In this document: one piece after another, positions 55,134 through 64,000 of the stretch
Position numbering within the stretch: the first letter of the stretch is position 1
Layout: each line of letters begins with the position of its first letter
Assembly: GCF_014645515.1 (NCBI RefSeq)
Contig: NZ_BMLW01000004.1
Location: forward strand, 248,001 to 312,000
Direction: 5' to 3'
DNA from: Oceanobacillus neutriphilus
Lineage (GTDB): Bacteria; Bacillota; Bacilli; Bacillales; Amphibacillaceae
DNA: 64,000 bases
Notes under the pieces: model-generated
Databases searched by the model: none
Told to the model about the DNA's origin: nothing
What the model saw: the letters and a program-made list of their open reading frames with translations, nothing else
Translations under genes and position numbers: made by a program

Positions 55134-56465
55134 ATGAATGCAGATTTACTGATTAAAAACTGCTCCCTGTTAACTCCTGATTTTGAGGTTTGTCACGGCC
55201 AAAATATTGTTATCAGGGATCAAAAGGTTATAGCTATTGAAAAAAATAACGAAGCTCAAATATGTGTGGCAAAGGAAATTTTAGACGGAAAAGGCAAGCT
55301 TGTTATGCCAGGCTTAATTGATGCGCATACACATACAAATCAACAACTTTTACGCGGAAGAATTTCGGATGAATATCCGATGATTTGGACACGTATTATG
55401 GTTCCATTTGAAAGCAACCTGCGGGAAGAGGATGTAGCAATTAGTGCAGAATTAAGCTGTCTGGAAATGCTGAAGGCCGGTGTTACCGGCTTCATTGATG
55501 CAGGCGGGAGCTATATGCACAAAGTCGCAGAAGCCGTAGAAACTTCCGGTTTACGCGGAGTACTCACCTGTTCCACAATGGATACAGGTGCCGCCATCCC
55601 AGAATCCATGAAAACAACAATTGAACATAATATCGAGAGAAACAAAAACCTGTTTGATACTTATCATGGGCAAGCAGATGGACGAATCAATGTGTGGTAT
55701 TCCTTACGATCACTAATTACATGTACACCTGAACTCATTCAAAAGGTCTATGAAACAGCAAGTGCTGCCGGAACAGGTATGCAGACACATATGAATGAGT
55801 ATACAAATGAGATCAGCTATTGTCTGGAAAACTTCCAAATGCGTCCGTACGAATATCTGGAGTCCTTAGGCGTGCTGGACAAGAATTTCTTAGGTGCTCA
55901 CAGTATCCTTTTATCCGAGAATGAGATGGATCTCATTCAGAAATATGATAGCAAGGTAGCTCACAGCCCTATCAGCAATGCGGGCAAAGGGGTTACCAAA
56001 ACGCCCGGTTTGATGCAAAAAGGTGTAAGCATCGGTTTAGGAACAGATGGCTCAGCTCACTCAGGATTGAGCTTATTTGATCAAATGAAGGTTTTCAAAT
56101 CCCTTATGCGCGCCTTCTGGGGTGTTCCGATTTTTGACCCTGTTGTAATGCCATCTAAATCCATTTTAGAAATGGCAACGCTTGGCGGGGCAAAAGCAAT
56201 GCTGCAGGATGAACAGCTTGGAACGCTTGAAGTCGGCAAGAAAGCGGATATGATTTTAATAAATATAGATCAGCCCCATATTGCACCGACACATCAGCTG
56301 ACAAATACATTAATAGAATCTGCAAACAGCAATGACGTTGCTGATGTGATTGTCAATGGACGTATTTTGATGAAGAATAGAGAAGTACTTACACTGGATG
56401 AAGAAAGAATTAAATATGAAAGTAAAAAAGCTATGGACGACCTCATTATTCGTGCTAAAATTTAG
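55134..56465 (+). CDS. Amidohydrolase of the TrzA/guanine-deaminase-like group
   Basis: The 443-residue metal-dependent hydrolase has PGLIDAHTHTNQQLLRG (metal His pair near 64-66), a QTHMNEY His, GAHSILLSENE and GLGTDGSAHSGLSLF with the catalytic Asp (near 304). This is the layout of cytosine/guanine/8-oxoguanine deaminase relatives. The C-terminal LGTLEVGKKADMILI closes the urease-like sandwich. It lies downstream of the guanine-riboswitch permease pair and before a TSUP permease, so deamination or ring hydrolysis of a purine-like compound is likely. The specific base is not determined. Confidence 0.85.
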   Translation: MNADLLIKNCSLLTPDFEVCHGQNIVIRDQKVIAIEKNNEAQICVAKEILDGKGKLVMPGLIDAHTHTNQQLLRGRISDEYPMIWTRIMVPFESNLREEDVAISAELSCLEMLKAGVTGFIDAGGSYMHKVAEAVETSGLRGVLTCSTMDTGAAIPESMKTTIEHNIERNKNLFDTYHGQADGRINVWYSLRSLITCTPELIQKVYETASAAGTGMQTHMNEYTNEISYCLENFQMRPYEYLESLGVLDKNFLGAHSILLSENEMDLIQKYDSKVAHSPISNAGKGVTKTPGLMQKGVSIGLGTDGSAHSGLSLFDQMKVFKSLMRAFWGVPIFDPVVMPSKSILEMATLGGAKAMLQDEQLGTLEVGKKADMILINIDQPHIAPTHQLTNTLIESANSNDVADVIVNGRILMKNREVLTLDEERIKYESKKAMDDLIIRAKI

Positions 56466-56476
56466 ATATTGCATCA

Positions 56477-56521
56477 AAGTATACGAGCGGTTTAACGCAA
56501 TGTTGAAGCGCTCGTATACTT
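56477..56521 (+). other. Perfect hairpin without T-tract
   Basis: AAGTATACGAGCG and CGCTCGTATACTT pair perfectly around a 19-base loop. No run of T follows, so this is more likely an RNA processing or stability element than a terminator. It lies between the aminohydrolase and TSUP genes. Confidence 0.6.
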
Positions 56522-56585
56522 GTTCGGAGCAAGCTAACAAACGTAATAATCAGGAAAAAGCATTTAGAAAGGTGAGGTCACTCAG

Positions 56586-57362
56586 ATGTTAACATTTTTT
56601 ATTGTATTTATTGCAAATTTAATCATTGGGATATTAGTAGGATTATCTGGAGTTTCCGGCTTCCTGCTGCCTATTATCTATGTCGGCTTCCTGGGTCTGC
56701 CTGTACATGATTCTCTCGCACTCAGCTTCCTCGCTTTTCTGGTCGCAGGTCTTATTGGTGCATATTCTTATTGGAAGCTGAAATATATGGATTTAAAATT
56801 AGCACTTTATTTAAGCATCGGCAGTCTGCCGGGAGCTTTTCTCGGTGTACAAATTAACGTCCTTATTTCCGAAACACTGGCAAAACTGCTGCTTTACTTA
56901 TTTGTTTTGTTCGCAGGACTTTCCATTATACTCAAGAAAAACAAAGCACCAGCTGAGGGCGGACCAGGAAATAATAAATCTATCATTTTAAATAAACCAA
57001 TTTGGATTATAGTGCTTGGAGTCCTTACCGCAGCTATCTGCGCATTGACTGGTGCAGGTGGCCCAATTTTAGTTGTACCATTACTTGCAAGTCTTGGTGT
57101 GAATATCCGGACGGCAGTCGGTGTAGGGCTGTTAAACTCGATTATCATTGCTCTTCCATCTATTTTTGGATATTTCACGTATGCAAGCATTGATAATATG
57201 CCTTTGTTTATTCTCTTTAGTTTAGTTGGTACAACAATTGGTATCTTAACCGGATCCAGGCTTGCCAATAAAGTTCCTGTTGACCAGTTGAAGATTTTTA
57301 TTGCAATAATTACTATCATTTCGTCCCTATACATGCTTGTCAGCTTAGCATTAGGAAGTTAA
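56586..57362 (+). CDS. TSUP (TauE/SafE) family permease
   Basis: The 258-residue membrane protein has about eight helices in two repeats. The family glycine motifs are GLSGVSGFLLPI in the first half and ALTGAGGPILVVP in the second. TSUP proteins export or import sulfur compounds and organic anions. In this operon it may handle the product of the aminohydrolase. Site AAAGGTGAGG. Confidence 0.85.
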   Translation: MLTFFIVFIANLIIGILVGLSGVSGFLLPIIYVGFLGLPVHDSLALSFLAFLVAGLIGAYSYWKLKYMDLKLALYLSIGSLPGAFLGVQINVLISETLAKLLLYLFVLFAGLSIILKKNKAPAEGGPGNNKSIILNKPIWIIVLGVLTAAICALTGAGGPILVVPLLASLGVNIRTAVGVGLLNSIIIALPSIFGYFTYASIDNMPLFILFSLVGTTIGILTGSRLANKVPVDQLKIFIAIITIISSLYMLVSLALGS

Positions 57363-57363
57363 A

Positions 57364-57393
57364 AAAAGCGCACCCGCTATAGGATGCGCTTTT
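57364..57393. terminator. Bidirectional terminator
   Basis: AAAAGCGCA and TGCGCTTTT pair around CCCGCTATAGGA, between the convergent TSUP and cytosine deaminase genes. Confidence 0.82.
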
Positions 57394-57396
57394 CCT

Positions 57397-58665
57397 TTAT
57401 CTTTGAAAGGTTACTTTCTCTTCCGTATCATTTAACAAAATAGATGCCTCACTTGGCTTTGTATGAGCAATCATTTTTCCGTTTCTGAAGGAATGTGTCA
57501 CAATAGCCTGCTTGCGAATCGCATCATACTCATTATCAGCGGACAAAACGATGAAATTCGCCGGCTTGCCTGCTTCAATGCCATAATTATCTTCAATATG
57601 CAATGTCTTTGCACTGTTTTTTGTGATTAAGTCAATTGAATTAACTATCTGTTCATAGCCCATTAATTGAGACGCATGAATCCCCATATGCAGCACCTGC
57701 AGCATATTGCCTGTTCCAAGCGGATACCATGGATCAAAAATATCATCATGGCCGAAGCAGATATTCATTCCTGCCTCCTGCAGCTCTTTCACACGAGTTA
57801 AGCCGCGGCGCTTTGGATACGTATCAAATCTGCCTTGAAGATGAATATTAACAAGCGGGTTCGATACAAAATTAATGTTAGACATCTTCAGCAGACGGAA
57901 AAGCTTCGATGTATACGCATCATTATAAGAACCCATTGCTGTCGTATGGCTGGCTGTTGTACGCTCGCCCCAGCCGCGCTCATAAGCCTCTTTTGCAACT
58001 ACTTCTACAAATCGGGACTGCTCATCATCAATTTCATCACAATGAATATCCACTAATTTATCGTATTTCTCAGCAAGATCAAACGCGACTCTCATAGAAT
58101 CTACACCGTATTCTCTTGTAAATTCGAAATGCGGAATACCACCGACAACATCAGCACCCATTTTTAATGCTTCTTCCAAAAGTTCCTTTCCATTCGGGTA
58201 GGAATGAATTCCTTCCTGCGGGAAAGCAACCAGCTGGATATCAACATAAGGAGCCATTTCCTGCTTCACTTCCAGCATCGCTTTTAACGCCGTCAGCTCT
58301 GGATCTGTCACGTCCACATGGGTACGGACATTCTGGATCCCTTGAGCAATTTGCCACTTCAATGCTGTTTTTGATCTCTTTTTCACATCTTCCATCGTTA
58401 AGGATTCTTTTCGTTCCGACCAGCGCTGGATTCCTTCAAATAACGTTCCACTTTGATTCCAGGCAGGCTCCCCTGCTGTTAATGTGGTATCTAAATGGAT
58501 ATGCGGCTCAATAAAAGGTGGAAGAACCAGCGCTCCATTCACATCAATAACCTCTTTATCTTCAGAGTTTGGTAACTCCTCTGTTATGGCACTAAATGTA
58601 CCATTTTCTATGACAATATTCCAAAGACCTTCTTTTCCTCTTAGCTTTGCATTTTTAATAATCAC
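57397..58665 (-). CDS. codA: Cytosine deaminase
   Basis: The 422-residue amidohydrolase matches CodA: metal His pair in [15 protein letters not shown] (near 56-58), [28 protein letters not shown] and the catalytic Asp in [14 protein letters not shown]. It deaminates cytosine to uracil. Its start overlaps the permease gene by 11 bp, so codB and codA are translationally coupled, and both sit behind a PyrR attenuator. Confidence 0.92.
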   Translation of the reverse strand: MIIKNAKLRGKEGLWNIVIENGTFSAITEELPNSEDKEVIDVNGALVLPPFIEPHIHLDTTLTAGEPAWNQSGTLFEGIQRWSERKESLTMEDVKKRSKTALKWQIAQGIQNVRTHVDVTDPELTALKAMLEVKQEMAPYVDIQLVAFPQEGIHSYPNGKELLEEALKMGADVVGGIPHFEFTREYGVDSMRVAFDLAEKYDKLVDIHCDEIDDEQSRFVEVVAKEAYERGWGERTTASHTTAMGSYNDAYTSKLFRLLKMSNINFVSNPLVNIHLQGRFDTYPKRRGLTRVKELQEAGMNICFGHDDIFDPWYPLGTGNMLQVLHMGIHASQLMGYEQIVNSIDLITKNSAKTLHIEDNYGIEAGKPANFIVLSADNEYDAIRKQAIVTHSFRNGKMIAHTKPSEASILLNDTEEKVTFQR

Positions 58666-59929
58666 TGACTACCTCATCCTTCTCTTTTAATGGTGCTGTG
58701 ACCTTTTCTTTTTGAGACATTATTTTCATTCCGGCAACATAAATGATAGACGTTCCTACTAAGGCATTGATTGGCGGAATTCCCGGTGCAAAGTTCGCAG
58801 CTGCTACTCCGCCGGCCCAGGCAATAATTGCTACCCAGTTTACAGCCTTAAATTTTACTGTTTCAAAGGATTCGTACTTTCTGCGGCGGACCAGGAAGTA
58901 ATCGACTAATATAATCGCTCCAATGGATGGCAGTGCAGATCCCAGAATGTTTAAGAATCCAATGAAGTTATTGTACAGCCATATTGCAGCGACAGTCCCG
59001 ACAATTCCATTGAACACAACAATTTTTTTCTTTGGTAATTTTGTAATGTTAGCAAATCCTAAACCGGAGGCATATAGAGCACTATCATTCGTTGTCCAGA
59101 TGTTTAAGCCTAATACAATAATAGCAGGAATCATCAGTCCTTGTAAAAACATCACATCCGAAATATCGGCGATTCCAAAAGCCATAGCGCCGACTGCACC
59201 GAATAAAAACATCAATGAATTTCCAAGAAAGAAAGCAATAATATTTGCCCATACTGCTGATTTCGCTGACTTTGCAAAACGGGCAAAGTCAGGAGTCAGT
59301 GTTCCCGCACTGATAAAGGACCCAACACAAATTGTTAAAGCCAATCCCACACTCATTATCTGTGCCGGTTCATAAGCGAATAGTCCTTGCAGCCCTCCAA
59401 TTTCCTGTGCGGAGTTAGACATGGAATAGCTTCCAAAAATCGCAATCGCCGGCACTGCAATAAATCCTAAAATGGTTAAAGTTTTCATTCCGAAAATTGC
59501 TGAAACAGTCATTAGCAGGCCAAAAACAGCGATAAGCAGATATACATTCCATCCTGTCGCCGTAGCAACCGGAATAGCAAACATCGCCAACCCTACCCCA
59601 AACCAGCATACTTGTGTAGAAGCAAGCAGAAAGGAGGTTAGATATGATCCTTTTTCTCCAAACGCATAGCGTGCTAATAAGTGTGTAGATAATCCAGTTT
59701 TAGAAGCAATGTAAGCCAGAGAACCTGTATAAAGCCCCAGAATCAGGTTACCAGCCAGTACAATCCAGATAAACTTAGCAAAAGAAAGCCCTGTTCCTAA
59801 TGTTCCACCAGACATCATACTTGCCGAGAAAAAGCTGAGCGAGAGCATTACTGCTAAAATCTTCCAGAATCCGTTCCGATGTGATTGCGGCACTGCCTGC
59901 AATGAAAATTCTTTATCTATTTGTGACAT
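58655..59929 (-). CDS. codB: Cytosine permease (NCS1 family)
   Basis: The 424-residue protein has 12 hydrophobic segments and the CodB/NCS1 stretches [38 protein letters not shown] and [21 protein letters not shown]. It imports cytosine by cation symport. It is the first gene after the PyrR-type leader; GGAGGAATT precedes the ATG. Confidence 0.92.
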   Translation of the reverse strand: MSQIDKEFSLQAVPQSHRNGFWKILAVMLSLSFFSASMMSGGTLGTGLSFAKFIWIVLAGNLILGLYTGSLAYIASKTGLSTHLLARYAFGEKGSYLTSFLLASTQVCWFGVGLAMFAIPVATATGWNVYLLIAVFGLLMTVSAIFGMKTLTILGFIAVPAIAIFGSYSMSNSAQEIGGLQGLFAYEPAQIMSVGLALTICVGSFISAGTLTPDFARFAKSAKSAVWANIIAFFLGNSLMFLFGAVGAMAFGIADISDVMFLQGLMIPAIIVLGLNIWTTNDSALYASGLGFANITKLPKKKIVVFNGIVGTVAAIWLYNNFIGFLNILGSALPSIGAIILVDYFLVRRRKYESFETVKFKAVNWVAIIAWAGGVAAANFAPGIPPINALVGTSIIYVAGMKIMSQKEKVTAPLKEKDEVVSDY

Positions 59930-59994
59930 ACCAATTCCTCCAGTGTTTTAATATAAGAAACTGGCACCGGAAAACTTAATCGAGATTATAGACA

Positions 59995-60034
59995 GAAAAA
60001 AAGCTCCCTGTCCAATCTCTGACAAGAAGCTTTT
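59995..60034 (-). terminator. Attenuator terminator of codBA
   Basis: On the minus strand AAAAGCTTCTTGTC pairs with GGACAGGGAGCTTTT with a few mismatches and is followed by a T run, 65 bp before codB. Confidence 0.82.
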
Positions 60035-60110
60035 CCTAAATAGCATACATTTGAATATACCTTTCCCAAAGGTACTCACATGTGACTATTTTATTCGCGC
60101 TGTCCTTGTC

Positions 60111-60124
60111 AGCCTCTCTGGACT
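60111..60124 (-). promoter_or_regulatory. PyrR-binding loop (anti-antiterminator) before codBA
   Basis: On the minus strand AGTCCAGAGAGGCT equals the PyrR RNA consensus ARUCCNGNGAGGYU and sits in a CAGTCC...GGCTG stem, about 75 nt before the terminator. This is the standard pyr attenuator: UMP-loaded PyrR stabilises the loop and lets the terminator form. Confidence 0.92.
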
Positions 60125-60213
60125 GATTTAAAGGTACCAGTATGTTTTATCAAAATATATTATGGCACAAAATTGCCAAGTTGTCATCTTGGAAATTTCA
60201 GGTATTAATATTT

Positions 60214-61137
60214 TTATCCAATTATAAATATTAATATTCCCATCGCAATGATTGAAATCAATGTACTAAAGAACAGCGTGGAGGCTGCTTCTTTTTCATA
60301 TGTTTTATATTCTACTGCAAGGATAACAGGAATGGATGCTGTTGGAATCGCCATTGTCAAAGTTGTTATTTCAATCGTATGCAGGGAATCTTTGAGCGCC
60401 CATGTAATCAAAAAAGTGATCAATGGAATTAAGATTGATTTAGCCAGCACGTTGACAATAACATCTTTAGAAATAGATACTTTTTGCGCATATAAAACAA
60501 TCCCCGATGCGAATAGAGCCACTCCGCCTGTTGCAGTTCCTAATAACGTAAGAGATCCGCCAATATCGGAAGGGAGCTGAAACCCTATCAAAACTAAAAT
60601 AAACGAAAGAATAGGCGACCATACAACAGGCTCCTTTACTGCGTCTTTAATAATTTTAAAAAAAGAGCTTTGGCTTTGTTGATTTCCAAGTGATAACAAT
60701 ACTAAAGTGACAGGTACTTGAATTAAATTCATCAGGATACTTCCTAAAGAAACGACGAGCGCTGAATCACTGGCACCAAACATGGTACTTAAAACAGTGG
60801 GGCCGACAAAAGGAACGGCAGGCCCTGTAATTGCTAATGCCCTTAAAGCAGTTACGCCAATGGAGTTTTTGAAAATAAATCTAAAGATGAAGAGGCAAAG
60901 AAAGTATCCTCCAATCATTACAATAAACAGGCCGACGAACGTAGGGATGTTGTCAAACAATTCAGATCGATCGATACTGAGGATGCCGGCTGCAAGGCTC
61001 ATTGGCAAGGAGTACAACATGACGACCCGGTTTAAAATCGTGCTTTGTCCTTGAGTGAAATCTTTATGCCAGCCTGCAAAGAAGCCTAACCCTAAGGTGA
61101 CTACAATAGGCAGCAATACCGTAATTAATGTTGTCAT
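60214..61137 (-). CDS. AEC (auxin efflux carrier) family transporter
   Basis: The 307-residue membrane protein has about ten helices, with LPMSLAAGILSIDRSELF near 45 and the second-half LASGIVLYAQKVSISK segment typical of AEC permeases, which carry mono- and dicarboxylates. It lies 81 bp after the decarboxylase gene on the same strand, so it may move an aromatic keto acid or its product. That link is inference. Confidence 0.83.
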   Translation of the reverse strand: MTTLITVLLPIVVTLGLGFFAGWHKDFTQGQSTILNRVVMLYSLPMSLAAGILSIDRSELFDNIPTFVGLFIVMIGGYFLCLFIFRFIFKNSIGVTALRALAITGPAVPFVGPTVLSTMFGASDSALVVSLGSILMNLIQVPVTLVLLSLGNQQSQSSFFKIIKDAVKEPVVWSPILSFILVLIGFQLPSDIGGSLTLLGTATGGVALFASGIVLYAQKVSISKDVIVNVLAKSILIPLITFLITWALKDSLHTIEITTLTMAIPTASIPVILAVEYKTYEKEAASTLFFSTLISIIAMGILIFIIG

Positions 61138-61218
61138 GATTTTCTCCCCAAGCGTTTGTGTTTATAAATAGAGGCTAGCACTACTATAATTTGTACGTAC
61201 TAACCTCTTTTTCTTTTT

Positions 61219-62847
61219 TTAAAATAACGGCGGAACAGATGGATTAATAGCTGCTTCCATAACAGTCGGCTTTTGATCTTTTAAAAATTGATCAATGACT
61301 TCAGCAACCTCCTCATGGGTATCAGCTTTTTTACCAATACAGTTATAGCTTTTTGCTAAAGAGACATGATCTATGCCCGGAATATTTAAACCAGGGACAT
61401 TTGGCGTATCTTGTGCCACAGCAAATGATTTTAAAATTCCATACTCATTATTTTTTGGTACGACAAATAGGATTGGTAAATCATGCTGTGCTGCCGTCCA
61501 CAAAGCCTGAATGGAATATTGTATAGAGCCATCACCAATGATAGCTACGATAGGCCGGTTTGTCCCCTTTTCTTTTTCTGCAAAAGCTAGTCCCAGGCTG
61601 GCTGGTAAATTCCAGCCCAATGAGCCGCTGGCAAAAGTATAGAAAGTATCCGGCTGATTAATTGGCCAGGCTTTGTGAAGATCGCCCAAGTTTGAAGGAG
61701 TCTCTTCTACTAAAATCGTATTTTCAGGCATACTATCATGGAGCTGCTTGAATAGCTCATAAGCATGAAGCAAATTATTATCTGCTTCTTTATCCGGCTT
61801 GCTTGTTTCATGGGGCGCCATCCGATGCTCCAGTTTGATAATTTCTTTATTCTTCTCGTGATGCGTTACCAGTGGAAGTAATGCTTCAATAGCTAAAGCA
61901 GCGTTGGAAACCAGCGTGTCTCCTACAGGTGCTTTTGCTGCTTCGTGAGCATCATCCGTAATATGCAATAATTCCAGATTTTCCGGCAGATAATCCCCAG
62001 GTACATATGGATAGTAACGAAATACAGGTGCTCCAATAACCAGCGCTACATCATGACCTTCTAATTTTTCAGCTAAAGGCTTAATGGCAAACGGCAGACC
62101 GCCAATATAAAGCTCATGATTTTCTGGGAAAGGTGCTCGTTCTGACGAAGGAGCTGCCCAGACCGGGATATTCGTTTTCTCACTTAGTTGAACTCCTTTT
62201 TCCCATCCGCCGCTTCTGGCAATATCGGAACCATAAATAAGTATTGGGTTCTTCGCATTATTCAATTTTTCCGCAAACGCATTTAATTTATAAGGATTGG
62301 GGGCAACTCTGGGTTCAATATTTCTAATTTGAGGTAAATTTTCAATTGGTTTATCCCAGTCGTCTAAAGGAATGGATAGAAAAACGGGGCCAGCCGGTTC
62401 TTGCACTGCCATGGCATACGCGCGCATAAATGCACCCGGTACATCTTCTGCTCTTTTAGGCTCATAACTCCATTTAACAAAAGGCTTTGGGACCGTTTCA
62501 GCATCGATATTGGTTAACCAAGGCTCATGAAGGAGCATCTCGCGTGTCTGGGTTCCAGCTGTAATAATAATTGGTGTTTTGTTCATAGAAGCGGTCATTA
62601 TATTGCTCATTGCATTGCTCAAGCCCGCAGAAGTATGGACATTGACCATAGAAACTTGCCGGGTCCCTTGAGAATAACCGTCAGCAGCACCTACAGCGGA
62701 GGCTTCATGTAATGTTTCAATATAAGAAAAATCATCCGGAAAATTCTCTAAAAAGGTTTCTTCTGTGGATCCTGGATTTCCAAAGATTTTTTTTATCTCT
62801 AGTTCTCTTAATACTTCAAAAGTAGCGTCTCGTACAGTGTATGTCAT
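61219..62847 (-). CDS. Thiamine diphosphate enzyme, benzoylformate-decarboxylase-like
   Basis: The start at 62847 follows AAGGAG; a GTG at 62856 lies within that site. The 542-residue protein aligns by eye along its length with Pseudomonas MdlC: FGNPGS with Ser27, LHEASAVGAADGY with the cofactor Glu48, VNVHTSAG with His71, and the ThDP/Mg motif IGDGSIQYSIQALWTAAQ through NNEYG. At the position of MdlC His281 (FRYH) it has Tyr279 (FRYY). His281 takes part in proton transfer in MdlC, so activity or product may differ. It probably decarboxylates an aromatic or branched 2-keto acid. Confidence 0.85.
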   Translation of the reverse strand: MTYTVRDATFEVLRELEIKKIFGNPGSTEETFLENFPDDFSYIETLHEASAVGAADGYSQGTRQVSMVNVHTSAGLSNAMSNIMTASMNKTPIIITAGTQTREMLLHEPWLTNIDAETVPKPFVKWSYEPKRAEDVPGAFMRAYAMAVQEPAGPVFLSIPLDDWDKPIENLPQIRNIEPRVAPNPYKLNAFAEKLNNAKNPILIYGSDIARSGGWEKGVQLSEKTNIPVWAAPSSERAPFPENHELYIGGLPFAIKPLAEKLEGHDVALVIGAPVFRYYPYVPGDYLPENLELLHITDDAHEAAKAPVGDTLVSNAALAIEALLPLVTHHEKNKEIIKLEHRMAPHETSKPDKEADNNLLHAYELFKQLHDSMPENTILVEETPSNLGDLHKAWPINQPDTFYTFASGSLGWNLPASLGLAFAEKEKGTNRPIVAIIGDGSIQYSIQALWTAAQHDLPILFVVPKNNEYGILKSFAVAQDTPNVPGLNIPGIDHVSLAKSYNCIGKKADTHEEVAEVIDQFLKDQKPTVMEAAINPSVPPLF

Positions 62848-63050
62848 ATAATGCACTCCTTTTTTTCTTCCTTGTAATAGAGAGATTTTTTGCTACTTTT
62901 TCTATTACCCTAACTATAAACAATGAAACCTTAAATTTTTTAATAGAGTGATATTTTATTCGATAAGATTTTTTCAATCTCTACTGTTCAAGAAACAAAG
63001 GCTAAGTTCGTGACATCGTGCCGCAACACTTTTGTGACTTATATCCTGTA

Positions 63051-63070
63051 GGCCCGAACAAATCGGGCCG
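63051..63070. terminator. GC hairpin after cutC
   Basis: GGCCCG and CGGGCC are inverted around AACAAAT, 44 bp after the cutC stop. The T-run is missing, so its role as terminator is uncertain. The rest of the 266-bp gap shows no gene. Confidence 0.5.
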
Positions 63071-63113
63071 TTACTGGCTGGTAAAAATCCATTTTTAATT
63101 TGTACCTTTCAAA

Positions 63114-63800
63114 TCAGCGCAGAATATTAATTATCCTTTTTATTTTATCTCTATCTATACTCTCTTCAAAAGACTGTTTCCTTCTAACTCCACTGCCGAA
63201 ATGATATTCATCCGCTTGAATTGTTTTATGCAACGTTTGTATATTATCTACATTCAATCCACTGCCCGCCAAAACTTTTGGTCCCTGCAATTTATGCTGT
63301 AATTGAACAAGTTGACGCAGAGAATCTACTCCTGCCGCACAATTATCCTCACCACCGGAGGTTAAGATTCTTTTAATATTTTTCCGATAGGCCGATAAAG
63401 TCTGATAGGCCTCTATCTGATCTCCAACCTCATCAAAAGCACGATGAAAAGTAACATTCAATTCAGGAAATTCCCTGAATAAATCATCCAAAAAATCTGT
63501 ATCTATTGTTTTATCTTCATTCAACGCTCCGATAACAATCCGATGATGTCCCATTTCATGCAGTAAAGAAATATCTTTCTTCATGACCTCTTTATCAGCC
63601 TGGTTATATATAAACCCATAATCATGCGGTCTAATCATTACCTGCACAGGGATATGGACACTATCTATCACACTTTTGAATGTTCCATAAGTTGGCGTTA
63701 AACCGCCCAATTCAATTGCTGAAACTAATTCTAATCTTGTAACTCCAAGTTTTTCAGCATCCTTTGCATCTCTTGCATTTTGAACAATACATTCAATCAT
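63114..63800 (-). CDS. cutC: CutC family protein
   Basis: The start at 63800 follows CAGGAGGAG; a longer frame to 63863 has no site. The 228-residue TIM-barrel protein has the CutC stretches RLELVSAIELGGLTPTYG, VMIRPHDYGFIY, HRAFDEVGD, RILTSGGEDN and AGSGLNVDNI. CutC was linked to copper tolerance in E. coli, but its enzymatic reaction is unsettled. Its start overlaps the end of the M17 peptidase gene by 8 bp, so the two are coupled. Confidence 0.9.
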   Translation of the reverse strand: MIECIVQNARDAKDAEKLGVTRLELVSAIELGGLTPTYGTFKSVIDSVHIPVQVMIRPHDYGFIYNQADKEVMKKDISLLHEMGHHRIVIGALNEDKTIDTDFLDDLFREFPELNVTFHRAFDEVGDQIEAYQTLSAYRKNIKRILTSGGEDNCAAGVDSLRQLVQLQHKLQGPKVLAGSGLNVDNIQTLHKTIQADEYHFGSGVRRKQSFEESIDRDKIKRIINILR

Positions 63801-64000
63801 TCCAAAGCTCCTCCTGTTGAACAACGAATTCATAAAGCAGTTTCGTCCCAAAACCAGAGGCACCTAAAGCAGCATCCGGGAAAATTTTTGACGTATTTGC
63901 CATATCAATGTGAAGCCATTTTGTGTTTTCTTTTACAAAGTGCTCAATAAACAATGCTGCAGTAATGGAGCCCGCAAACTGATGGCTGCTCATATTCGAT
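63793..64000 (-). CDS. M17 leucyl aminopeptidase family protein, C-terminal fragment
   Basis: The frame is open to the right edge of the window. The visible 68 residues read as the end of an M17 (PepA-like) peptidase: SSHQFAGSITAALFIEHFV, then WLHIDMANTS and ALGASGFGTKLLYEFV, corresponding to the family pattern of GGAITAA..L..FV, W.H.D.AG and GATG.GVR. The active-site and metal residues lie outside the window. Confidence 0.78.
   Translation of the reverse strand, partial: SNMSSHQFAGSITAALFIEHFVKENTKWLHIDMANTSKIFPDAALGASGFGTKLLYEFVVQQEELWND

Overview
The window looks like chromosome of a low-GC Bacillota, most likely a Bacillaceae member of the Oceanobacillus/Virgibacillus type. The reasons are AGGAGG ribosome sites, sigma-A promoters, Rex, PyrR and RAT-type leader RNAs, sugar PTS systems with PRD regulators, and long palindromic intergenic repeats of the kind seen in that group. 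The genus is my inference. There are no rRNA or tRNA genes and no CRISPR array. The window is a dense carbon and nitrogen scavenging region. Both ends cut genes: a TRAP solute-binding protein at the left and an M17 aminopeptidase at the right.

Layout: 1-8.3 kb holds acid catabolism: TRAP binding protein, FCD/GntR regulator, Ldh_2 dehydrogenase, Rex-controlled L-lactate dehydrogenase, an RpiR-controlled acid-sugar dehydrogenase and DUF1537 kinase, and an isoleucine-dioxygenase-like enzyme. 8.6-10.6 kb holds an XRE-ImmA/IrrE protein with an unknown partner. 10.6-16.3 kb is an abgA/abgT/abgB-like aminobenzoyl-glutamate operon with its own regulator. 16.8-19.5 kb has a broken SDR/RelE-like fusion, stress genes, an aldo-keto reductase and a holin-like small toxin. 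19.8-26.6 kb is a LevR-type activator, a sigma-54 promoter, a four-gene mannose-type PTS and an M20 amidohydrolase. 26.7-30.5 kb has a PadR/permease-prefix/TolB-like operon ending in a 22-residue membrane peptide, then a purine permease. 30.7-36.4 kb and 40.4-46.2 kb are two lactose/cellobiose-type PTS loci, each with a GH1 enzyme and a PRD regulator. Between them lie a repeat-rich island of about 0.8 kb and an RpiR plus two Gfo/Idh/MocA genes. 46.3-52.1 kb has a macrolide phosphotransferase with a leader, manO, the housekeeping-type mannose PTS behind a RAT attenuator, and manA. clpP follows. 53.3-60.2 kb is nucleobase metabolism: a guanine riboswitch before a two-gene permease, an aminohydrolase, a TSUP permease, and codBA behind a PyrR attenuator. 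The right end has an AEC transporter, a benzoylformate-decarboxylase-like enzyme, cutC and the M17 fragment.

The most interesting signals are regulatory RNAs and altered active sites. They are a leader with an eight-codon ORF and terminator before the macrolide kinase; a guanine-class riboswitch before a poorly characterised permease pair; a GH1 enzyme with the acid/base Glu replaced by Gln, as in plant myrosinases; a decarboxylase with Tyr at a catalytic His position; an ORF-free inverted-repeat-bounded element containing two oppositely oriented covarying repeats; and two identical-type operators exactly 40 bp apart.
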